64,000 nt of DNA, from NCBI GenBank assembly GCA_948146395.1, contig OX411543.1:26304026-26368025 (forward strand), written 5' to 3'. Positions 52,336 through 62,559 of the stretch are shown one piece after another. This DNA comes from Fragum whitleyi (Eukaryota > Mollusca > Bivalvia > Cardiida > Cardiidae). Position numbers and translations under genes: made by a program. How positions within the stretch are numbered: the first letter of the stretch is position 1; every line of letters begins with the position of its first letter. The notes beneath the pieces are model-generated. The model did not search any database. It was not told the origin of the DNA and saw nothing but the letters and a program-made list of their open reading frames with translations.

Positions 52336-53243
52336 ATATATGTTACAGTGAATATGTAAAATCAGTGATTTTGTAAAATAACTGAAAATTTCAGGGATTT
52401 TATAAAATCACTGATTCCGTCAGCTATTTCATAAAAAAACTGAAAATTTCAGTTTATATGTAAAATAATAGAAGATTTTTTTGAGAAAAGAGGATATTAC
52501 AGTGCAGATTATAAGTAAAATGAATTTTTTAAAAATAATTCATCTGGGTTTTCTCGCTTTTTTGTTTGATATTCATATTTCTTTTCCAAACATTGATATT
52601 GTTTGTAGTATTTGCTATCATTATTGTTCTTCAAAGTAGAGTTAAAAGTGTCCATCCAGTGTCAGAAAAATTTGATACATCCATGAAATAAATAAATAAA
52701 TATCCTCTTCAACTCTTAATTAAGAATATAAATTATAAATCTGATTGTGCAAACCAATCTGTCTGATAATTGCAATTTTACAATGAAATTTTTTATTTGA
52801 ATTTTGTATTTAATGTCAATAAATAAATACTATATAAATGTGATATGTGTTATTAATTTCAACTTTCAAGTTTGAAAAGAAAATTTGATATCCATACGAT
52901 TCAGAATGCTAAGTTATGAAAACAAAAAAAATGGTTTCACATATTTCTGATTTCTTCAGAAAATTTTTGAAATAACTAACCGATTCAGTTATTTTCAAAA
53001 ATCACATGCAGTTTTCTTAAAAATATAAGAACATAGATAACAATTTAAAATACAGTACATCTTTCACTTAAAATAATGCTATATTACCCTATTTTATCAC
53101 ATATATTATTTTATTTCATATTTTATCTGAAAATTTTAGTTATTTTATAAAACAACTGACGGAATCAGTGATTTTACAAAATCCCTGAAATTTTCAGTTA
53201 TTTTACAAAATCACTGATTTTACATATTCACTGTAACATATAT
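52336..53243. mobile_element. Non-autonomous DNA element with terminal inverted repeats of about 115 bp
   Basis: The left end ATATATGTTACAGTGAATAT matches the complement of the right end ATATTCACTGTAACATATAT. The match continues through GTAAAATCAGTGATTTT and CTGAAAATTTCAG to TGATTCCGTCAG. Each arm contains smaller palindromes. The AT-rich interior has no open frame. A TA or TATA target site is possible, but the palindrome runs into it and hides the border. Confidence 0.85.
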
Positions 53244-53249
53244 GTTATT

Positions 53250-53650
53250 TTGTGGAAACGATGATTTTTTTCTCCAAAACTAAGGAATGGGTTCAACTCA
53301 AATTTCACTGGAATGAACCCAGTGTAAACCCTTATCGAACTACGAAAAACATTATGATCGGATGAAAAGAGTGACGTTTATGGGCGGAAACCATTTTCAT
53401 TTGGGTTGGAAAGTATTTTGCCTTTGAGCGGCTTCACTGGTTTTATAAGAAACACTGTAGCTTTTAATTCTCTGTTAGGAGATTCAGGCCGGGGGAGGGT
53501 AAGGCGGGGGGGGGGGGTGTTTCAGCTCTCAAGCCTCTCTTGTTCGCAAACTAATCACTTTTTTTTCAAACCGTCACACATTTACAATCAAACCACCACG
53601 AATCCAGAAATCGCCTCTCTTTCTGGGTTGACTTTTAGTCCTATCAGATT
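53250..53650. other. Worn repeat unit and G-run, no gene
   Basis: TATGGGCGGAAACCATTTTC resembles units of the element at 47794. A G-run lies near 53505-53518. Confidence 0.4.
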
Positions 53651-54851
53651 GTAAGATTAGAAAATATATGATCATTTATTTGTTCTTGTATCCTTCTGGT
53701 GTTTAAGAAAGTAATACGAAAGTAATACGTGTTGTGGTTTATCTCCTGGTATAGAATAGTAGATATTGAAAAGGCGGTCATTCAATACCGAACTTACCAA
53801 ACGAGTCGCCTATAACCAGATAAATCAAAGCACTGAAAGTACTGATGGTGGACGTTTCTGTTGGCATACTAGCGTGATTCTTCCATTCGTTGAGAAAAGA
53901 GAAATTTAACATGTAAAATTACAATAAAAGGAAAATGACCTGACCAAAGTTCACATTTTTCTTCAGATATATATTTCTCAACATATATCGTCGATCGTCA
54001 ACCCAAAACCTGTAATTACAAGGTTTCGATAACTTTCGGCATTATGCCGGGTGTAGTTTAAAGAGCGATTGTCTGATCCATTGGGTATAAAAGGAAAGAA
54101 ATGACAATTAGATGATCTAGATTATTATCCCTTTTTAGTAATGCTAATCGATTCTCTGTAATCTCATAATTAAAAGTATGGTGTTATCTGCTTAAAAAAT
54201 TCTATAAAAGGATAATAATTAATTGTACCGCGATTTCCATTCTCAAATAAAGAAAGAAAGGGTAAGTGTTATATAAAGACGTAAAAAATTGCAGACACTC
54301 GTCTCGAGCTTGGCTGTCGCGTGTTGAAAAGTAAAGTAATATCCCTTTGCATAAACCTTTATCGCATGACCTGAATGCTTTACTTTACGTGCTGGGGCTG
54401 TATCGGTATTTATGTGTATTCAGATATTTCCATTAATTGGCCTTTGTTTTATATACATTAGTAGTGTCAGGGGAGGTTACCATTCCAGTAATTCTATTAA
54501 TCAAGTTTTCATGAGTGACCTCCAATAGACCATTGGGAAACAAGGGGCAAATTACTCACTCTAACCTGAAAAATAGTTCTACGCAAACAAAACATTCACT
54601 TGATCTCAGAATCGCATATGATTTCGCACTTAAAAGATGTCTTTGAGGTTTGAACAAGTTATGTAGAATTCTTGTTTCACTCCATTTTTAAAATGCATAG
54701 TTGTCAGAAGGATACATATCTTGAAAAAAGAGTAAATTGGATCTAAGTGAGCACTACTGTTTTGAAAACCTATTAACATCTGACAGGATTGTTCTTACGT
54801 GGTATTAACGCTGGTGAACGTAAACGTCCACCAAAAAACGAGGCTTTGTCG

Positions 54852-54883
<32 letters not shown>

Positions 54884-56070
54884 CTATCTGTTTTAGATGA
54901 CGAGTTTGATAAATTCGGTACTGGTTGATTACAAATTTGAAATTCTATTTATAGTATGACCTATTCTAATGCGATATATCGAGGAAATTCCAGAAATTTA
55001 TGCAAAGTTATTCCGCGAAACTTATTTATAACGCCGTTTTTCGAAATGACTTCAGTAAATGCAATATGATTTCTTTTTAAGGATAAGTTGTTTTGCGTTC
55101 TTAGCTCATTTGTATATAGTTATTCCAGTAGCGTTATAACACGCGTGTAATATCAAAAACATTCAACGGGGTTATAAGTATTCTTTCGTGACGTAGGTCA
55201 TGATATAAATATATATTCATTTATATTGTTCTAAAAAACCCAAACAATTTCCGCTGATTCATTTTGCCTTTTCTCACTTTGTTTGAACAGTATTTTAGTC
55301 ATTGATCCACATAGGTATTTTGTATATTATGACGATGTAAATGTATGTTCAAGTCTTATAAATAAACTTATATTATGTTCAATTCTGTATATAGACACTT
55401 ATTCTTCAGAAAAGATCAGCCCTGCGTTCAGGATACGAAAGCACTAGCCGCCAACAGCTTTTGCCCTGGTTTAGCAGGCCATAGGAAACAAACCTGTATC
55501 CTGGAAATTGAAAAAAAAAAATAGCGGAGTATGAGTATAGGTTGGACAATATTGTGGGAAAGGGAGAAATTGACCCTATCAATTTCTTGTGTTCCCACAG
55601 TAAAATACAATTTTTCATGGAATTCTATTCAATGTAAAAGAAAGAGCCGACGAGCTTGTGCCCCTTGCAAAACAGCATTACTACGATTTTTAGACAGAAA
55701 GATCGAATGAAATAACTGACAGAATAGTAGCAGACCAATCAACTCAACTAAAATGATGAAAACACGAGTTGCGCCTGTCGGCAAAACGGTATCGGGCGTA
55801 GTAATCTCTACCTTGAGAATTAGTTGTTTTTGGTGCTATATAGTGAACATACCGTTCGACATTTTTCCTTTAAAGTGAGTTAGGAATGTGGCTTACGATC
55901 CCTAGAGGTAAATGGAACCCTTGGTTTCTTTCTCCTAAAAAACCCTGCTAAAAATATTAAAAATTGGAACGCATGCCTTCAAATGTCATCTTGACTCTTT
56001 ATAAACCAGGCCTTCAGCGCTTATAGCGCTTTGATAATAGCGAGCAGTTTATCACCGCAAACCCTTGCCG
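53651..56070. other. Mostly unique intergenic sequence
   Basis: It holds a T-run of about 33 bp at 54857-54884, a GGGAGAAATTGACC hairpin at about 55548-55605, and a CCTGCGTTCAGGATACG end shared with 50471. I see no gene. Confidence 0.45.
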
Positions 56071-56083
56071 GTTGCTAGGCAAC
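56071..56083. promoter_or_regulatory. X-box-like RFX site
   Basis: GTTGCTAGGCAAC is a near-palindromic match to the RFX X-box found upstream of cilia genes. It lies in unique sequence. No gene is assigned. Confidence 0.3.
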
Positions 56084-56326
56084 AACAGTGACTCGATTGA
56101 AAACTTAGTCCCCCCAATACCACCAGAGAATATTTTAGATTCATACAATTAATCATAAAAAAAATTCATCCATAGATTCCGCCATTCTAAAGATTAGACT
56201 CCTAAACAAAACGAAAGTCGCGAGGTTTTCGAGAAAATAATGGTCAAGTTGTACGCTGTTTCTGTTCGCTAAGCTAGTCGTGAAGTTGCTAGCCGTTAAT
56301 CGCAAGCGCCATAACACAACCGTCCT

Positions 56327-56545
56327 GGGGCCCGTTTTACAAACGATCTTACGAAGAAATTGATCGAAGTCAAAATCAAAAATCATAATTGGTGTTTTTA
56401 TTCGTTGTTAGATACTGTCTTGCAATATCGCATTGGAATCGTCTTTAGAAGACGATTCCAAAGAGATATTGCATAGCAGAATACCATTTTTAAGTTGGAA
56501 TGCGGAGCAATTCCAACTTAGATTTAACAAAACCGCAAAATGAAC
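56327..56545. repeat. MITE with GGGGCCCGTTTTAC terminal repeat, right end worn
   Basis: It shares GTCAAAATCAAAAATC, TGTCTTGCAATATC and GGAATCGTCTTTAGAAGACG with copies at 37864 and 49842. Confidence 0.65.
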
Positions 56546-57179
56546 ACAAGATAATTTCATTTCGGGTTTTTTGATAACACATATCACGTGAACAGGATGA
56601 GAATACACTCCGGCCTATTTTGTATATCTCAACTTGACACAGACATACAGTTTATTTCACCAAGAAGTAATAATGTTGAACAATTACCCAACTATCACTT
56701 CATGTAAATAATTAATACGCTAATTTATGTTTAAACGAAATTTATTGAAACTTGCGTACGAATTTACTAGTAGCAAATACTTTACTATATTTGGAAATCA
56801 TGTGATAAGTCAAGTCCAATAAAGAAAGCTATTGACAAAAAGCACTGTCCAGTCACGTGATCTGCTTATTTGGTAATACGCGACATGTTTTTCCTAGAAT
56901 ATAGCAATAGTACAAGCCAATCACGTGATCTGCTTATATGGTAACGTCACGACCTTTTTTCGTAGAATTATTTTACAGCTTCTTTTAGAGGTATAGTTTC
57001 TCTTTCTGAACGAACTTTTTACACACTTCAACAAAATATCGTAGTTCAATTGTTTGTTTTTTTTTTTATCTAATTGTTTCGTAAACCATTATTAGAAACG
57101 CGCAAAATCTGCAGATTATTTATCTGTATTAACAACCCGATCCAGCAAATATTCTCTTTTTATTACTTCTCTTAAAAAA

Positions 57180-57246
57180 ATGGAACCCCATTTCCAAATC
57201 GAGCGACAATTTCACTTGATGGTGGACGCAGCAAGGATCGATGAAG
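57180..57246 (+). CDS. Possible first coding exon of an unidentified downstream gene
   Basis: An ATG in AAAAAAATGG opens a frame reading MEPHFQIERQFHLMVDAARI then DE, followed by G|GTAAAG, a good splice donor. The preceding 500 bp are unique and hold CACGTG motifs. No family is recognised, and no second exon was found before 64000. It could be chance. Confidence 0.25.
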
Positions 57247-57247
57247 G

Positions 57248-57346
57248 TAAAGATCCACAAGTTTAAGTGATAGATCAAAGGTCAATTTTGTCTATGCCTG
57301 TATAGACAAAATTTACCTTTGATCACTCACTGTAAATTGCGGGTCT
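57248..57346. repeat. Hairpin MITE
   Basis: TGATAGATCAAAGGTCAATTTTG pairs in mirror with CAAAATTTACCTTTGATCA around TCTATGCCTGTATAGA. Confidence 0.75.
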
Positions 57347-57741
57347 ATAGGCAAACAGTTATCTTCTCTTTCTGCTTTTGTCCATTTTTTTTAAAATTGC
57401 TTAGACATAAATTCATTTGTGCAAAAATACGCACGTGCGCAATCCTTTAAATATCTTTGAAGATTATCACAAGTTAACTACAGCCTTTGTTTTTGTCAAA
57501 TATCTGAACGAGTTTACCAACCCCACGTGTTTTGCCTTCAGGGGCCACGTTAAAAAAGGTCCTACGACCGAAATTTGATCGTATCGCAATCGTACGATTG
57601 AAATTGGCTTTCAAGAAACATTTTTGGCTTTCAAAAAACATGTATCGTTTAATTTACGCATACATTTGCGTTACCTAAGGCAAGTTTTGAATTTTGCGGT
57701 TTGACTGTGCAGGCAAAGTATTTTCTCGGATTTCATTTTTA

Positions 57742-58260
57742 TACGCAGCTGTAGGCGGTCGTATATTGGCGTCATCTTATCCGTCTGTCCGTCCGTCCGT
57801 ACGTACGTCTACTTTTCTTGTGAGCACAACTCCTCCAAAATTTCGTGTTGGATTTAGATGAAACTTTCACAGAATGTTCCTCATCACCTGACCTTGCGCA
57901 TAAAGTCACGGTTTGGTTAATTTCAGCCGCGTCGTGGAAAAAGAGCCTTCACTTACAAAAAATCTTGTTAACCACAACTTCTCCCTCATTTATAAACCGA
58001 TTTGGATGAAACTTTCACATAAAAGATCCTAGTCACCTGACCTAGTGCCTATTGTCACGGTTTGGTGAATATTAGCCGTGTCATGGAAAAAGAGACCTTC
58101 ATTTGAAAAATCTGGTGAACGCAACTCCTCCTCCATTTATGGACCGATTTGTATAAAACTTTTACAAAATGTTCCTAGTCATCTGACCTAGCGCATATTT
58201 TACGCGGTTTGGTGAATTTTAGTCATAAGTCGAGACGTATTATGTGATCACCTGTGCGGG
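57742..58260 (+). repeat. Hairpin-leader element, ATACGCAGC family
   Basis: It starts T|ATACGCAGCTGTAGG with a closing arm GGCGGTCGTAT and a CCGTCTGTCCGTCCGTCC leader. About three units carry GATGAAACTTTCACA and CACCTGACCT. The right end is unclear: AGACGTATTATGTGATCACC near 58230 is an unrelated left-end-like piece. Confidence 0.65.
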
Positions 58261-58289
58261 AGGCGTCAGCTTCGTAAGTGGCTTGATAT

Positions 58290-58422
58290 CATAGTCTCTT
58301 GAACGCATTCCAACTTATCAGTACTTTCAGTACTTTGATTAATTACTACTGTTGAAACATCTTTTATTGTTGACTTACGCAAAAAATGATCGTAAGGTGT
58401 TTTTTAGTAAAACGGGCCCCAG
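58290..58422. repeat. MITE with GGGGCCCGTTTTAC terminal repeat, right half
   Basis: It ends CGTAAGGTGTTTTTTAGTAA and AACGGGCCCC. Confidence 0.6.
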
Positions 58423-58624
58423 GATAGGAAAGCAGGAAAGTGCTTGCTAACGTTCACAGGCACTTTGCTCTCCTGAACGTAAGAGACTATTTCGTGAAAC
58501 ACGTTGATACGCGTTATTTAGTCTGACCATTCATCTGTGATATGACGTCAATCATGTCGGTCTGATAAAGTTTTATTATGTCGTATTTCAGTTATTATCA
58601 CTTGAAGATAAATCAAACCAAAGT

Positions 58625-58895
58625 CTTTTTGTTTGTTTGTTTGAATTGGGTTTCACGCCGCTTTCAACATTCTTTCAGTTGAATCTTGGCGGCTGGAGCA
58701 CCAAACAATGGATTCCTGGTATTTCTTACACCAGTACTACAATTACGTCGACTATTTGTCTTCCTCTAACAGGTTTGTAATTGCCGACCTATGTGGGATA
58801 GCAGCAGGAGGCTAGGAAAGGATGTAATGGTAGTACTGGTGTTAGAAATACCAGAAATCGATTGTTAGGTACTCCAACCGACACGAAATAACTAA
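58625..58895. repeat. Rearranged family 1 SINE, two inverted parts
   Basis: 58640-58750 reads as the 3' half on the minus strand (CGCCGCTTTCAACATTCTTT, GGCGGCTGGAGCACC). 58755-58890 reads as the body on the + strand (GGAGGCTAGGAAAGGATG, AATACCAGAAATCG). Confidence 0.7.
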
Positions 58896-61317
58896 AAGAC
58901 CCTGCTATTTAGCATGTTTAGATCGATACAAATCTGATTATTCCTACTCGACTTAGCACTTGCTTTCATAGGAATGAATTACTAACGGTAATGAATGGAA
59001 TATGTATTTGTTACTTGATAAAATTGGTAATTCTTATTTAAGTATTTTGCCACACAGCTGAAATTCGGGTCAAATAAACAAAGGTATTTTTTATAACTAT
59101 AGTTGTACAATTTATAGTGAGGCGTCAAAGATCAATTTTACATTGAAAATGATAGGTAATAACGGTTTCTCGATACTCACATAAACTTGCGGAACTATAC
59201 GAGTTAATTTATTTCCAATAGCATGCATAGGCCAATCAAATCTTCCGATGGCGAATGCAATAGAAAGTAATTCTATTGCGCCTTTTGTTTTCCGGTATAA
59301 GGATAATATAACGGGTAACATCGATTTTACCCGTAGGCCCACGAGTGTTTCTATAACGTTAGATAAAATCGTGTAGGGGTATGGTGAGATAGGAATGTTT
59401 AATTTGTGTCCCCATATCAGCGCTTTACGTCGTTGGGCGAGATAAACCTCGTAACTACAGATTCATCGAAGCTGTAGTTACGAGGTTTTGGTCGCTCAAT
59501 TTCGATATGTGGTCGATTACTCAATCACATTTATCGCTTTAGAGTAAGCGCTTTAGGATATATATGTTCTGGTTTGGATAAACATATCCTTGTGTTTGTT
59601 TCATTTGACAGTTGAAAGATTCATTACTACACGTGGTACAAATTATGGACTTTTGATGTAAAAAATGGATTTAACATTTTAAAGGGTAAAATATCTATTT
59701 TCAAAGGCAATGGAATCCCTTTCCTAAATACGTAAACAGTTATAAATAAGAAAAAATACATATTTCTTGAGTGATTCATTGACAATTAAGCTACAGCGAA
59801 GCAGATATTCACAGAACAACTGGAATGGTTACAAAAAGTATGCATATTAGCTCATTTTTTGTCGAAAAGTTTTAATTTCCTATGAATTGAAAGTATTTCG
59901 TATGACTAAGTTACAGATTTCTCTTTGGATTTTTTTCCATAACGATACTTATGCCGAGGTCATTCATGAAGTTTTTTAAATTTAAAATCTTCTAGTCTAC
60001 TAGATATTTCTAGGTGTATGAACTATTGGCGTTAATCTATACTCACGAGCAATGAAAACACACCACCTGATTTTTTCTCAAATATTTTATTAATGTACCA
60101 AAACTTCAGACATGAATATAACCAAACTAAATAAATTTGTAATGGACCATTTACTACACAATATGTTAGAGTAAGCTCAGAAACGGTCGAAGGTTTTGGA
60201 ACCTATGACGAAAGAAAAAAGTTAAAAATCGTTAGTCTTATATCTGCGAAGTAGGTTTGCAAATCCTTTCTGTCGTTCGATTTTTGGTATAATACTATCT
60301 AATGCAGTACAAAATGCTGGCCATCACTTTGAAGAACGGTAACCATAGTCTAGAAAGTTGATTCGAGCATAGGCTAACGCTCATTAATTTCTATGTCTAC
60401 ACCGTACCTTCATTGTCCCCTGATGGACCTTAACATGTTGTTTGGAGTTCAAATCACTCGAAAACATAAGCACCAAAAGGCTATTTACGATTCTTTGATT
60501 TTGATGAAAACTTACATATTATTCTTAGTAAATCCCCGTACCATATGTTATTTGTGATCACTTTACTGCTTTTTGCTTACAATAAAGTGAAACCTATTGC
60601 TGTATTTTCATTTTCTAAGAAACAGTTTTTTGAATTATGCAATTAAAAACTTGTTTCAAAAATTCAATCAAATGAGAAAGCCAAACAAACAGCGACGTCT
60701 CATGGTTGATGTTAAGACATGCAATGTCTACATGTTGCTTTATAGGTTGAAAGATGATAAAAACGGAGTCGATTAATTTTTTTTTATAATTCAGGACAGT
60801 TTGTGCAAGATTTTTGGGTGGTACGTTTTCATTGCGCTTGGGTATATTTTCGTCTGTCTTTTATTGCACGATGCCACAGGCAATTGTTTCACTATTAGGT
60901 TTTCGCACATTGGTTATTATACAAGTCATAATGATAGCCTTAACGACAGATATCGATTATAAGGTTCATGTAAATAGTTTTGAACCAAAGTGAATGCTGC
61001 TTCTATTTACAAAAACGACAGTTTGTCCAGCTAAACAATATATCAAATGGAAGTTTTAGATAAGCAGATGCACAACATTGGAGGCCATGTCTCACAACAG
61101 AATAGCCAAATCATTATGAAAAAGGGATATTTTGTTCAAAACCAACAACTTCATTACGGCTGGATAAAATTTGCCTAAATTTGATCAAAATGTAGACAAA
61201 TGTACTACTAGGTACTACTACAACCTAAAATATAAAACTCAGTCTCAAAAGGCTCTTTTTAAACAATTTCCATTTATTTTATCAACATACATGTCGAACC
61301 GGTTTGGTCTGCGTTTT
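58896..61317. other. Intergenic, mostly unique; a possible minus-strand exon only
   Basis: An inverted pair (AACCTCGTAACTACAG / CTGTAGTTACGAGGTT) is at about 59445-59490. A minus-strand open frame at 59112-59342 has a strong donor (GTGAGT) after KLTRIVPQVY, its last codon ending at 59181; I recognise no family. Nothing else is seen. Confidence 0.35.
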
Positions 61318-62559
61318 AGCTCTCCTCAAGTGCTCAAGGTGAGCTTTTGAGGGTAGCTGGATGTCCGTCGTCCGTAGCCCGTCAACACTTACCTTGTATG
61401 CACTCTAGAGGCCAGATTTTTTGGCCTATCAACCTGAAATTTGGTCAGAATGATTGTCTTGATGAAAGCTTGGACGAGTAGGAAATTTGGCCAACTGGGG
61501 TAAAAAAACTAGGTCACGGGGTCGAATCTTAGAAAAACATTGTATGCACTCTATAGAGGCCACAGTTTTTTCCTGATCAACCTGAAATTTGGTCAGAATG
61601 ATTGTCTTGAATAACTCTCGGACTAGTTTAAAATTGGGTCAACTGAGGTAAAAAATTATGTCACGGGGTCAAATCTTAGAAAAACCTTGTATGCACTCTA
61701 GAGGAAAGATTTTTTGGCCTATCAACCTGAAATTTGGTCAGAATGGTTGTCTTGATGAAAGCTCGCACGAGTTTGAAATTGGGTCAACTAGGGTAAAAAA
61801 CAAGGTCACGGGATCAAACCTTAGAAAAACCTTGTATGCACTCTATAGAGGCCACATTTTTTGCCTGATCAACCTGAAATTTGGTCAGAATGATTGTCTG
61901 GATTAAATCTCGGACAAGTTTGAAATTGGGCCAACTTGGGTCAAAAACTAGGTCACGGGGTCAAATCTTAGAAAAACCTTGTATGCACTCTAGAGGCCAG
62001 ATTGTTTGCCTGATCAACCTGAAATTTGGTCAGAATGATCGTCTTGGTAAAATCTCGGATGAGTTCGAAGTCGGGTCAACTGGAGTAAAACACTAGGTCA
62101 CGGGGTCACATCTTTGAAAAACCTTGTATGCACTCTAGATGCCATAGTTTTTGTCCTATCAATCTGAAATTTTGTCAGAATGACTGTCTTGATGAAATCT
62201 CGGACGAGTTTGAATACTAAGTCATGGGGTCAAATCTTAGAAAAACCTTGTATGCACTCTAGAGACCACATCTTTTGCCCAATCAACCTGAAATTTGGTC
62301 ATAATGACTGTCTTGGTGGAATTTTGGACGAGTTTGAAGTTTGGTCATTTTGGATTAAAAACTAGGTCACGGGGGTCATATAATATAAAAACCTTTTAAG
62401 TCAACCTGAAAATTGGTAAAAAGGATTCTCTTGTTGTATAGAAGCAACAGCATTTTTAAGCTTAGTGACATCCATTCTTCATCACTTTCTTAACCTACTT
62501 TTTTAAAAAATTAGACAGTTCATTCAGGTGAGCGATTCAGGGCCACTACGACTCTCTTG
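61318..62559 (+). repeat. Tandem-core hairpin-leader element, GCTCACC-like family, intergenic copy
   Basis: It starts T|AGCTCTCCTCAAGTGCTC with a closing arm AAGGTGAGCT and a GTCCGTCGTCCG leader. About seven units carry AACCTTGTATGCACTCTAGA and CAACCTGAAATTTGGTCAGA. It ends CAGGTGAGCGATTCAGGG and CTCTTG|T. Three short open frames on the + strand are just the repeat unit read through. Confidence 0.88.

Larger units (their letters stand above)
56585..57539. promoter_or_regulatory. Cluster of five CACGTG E-boxes
   Basis: CACGTG occurs at 56585, 56854, 56922, 57432 and 57534. The second and third lie in a direct repeat 68 bp apart (TCACGTGATCTGCTTAT). Binding by bHLH-zip factors such as USF, MITF or TFEB is typical for this core. 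They flank the possible first exon at 57180. Confidence 0.4.

Noticed and set aside
56153..56190. ATGGCGGAATC on the minus strand as a possible start of a gene
   Set aside because: The frame stops after ten codons and no splice donor occurs before the stop.
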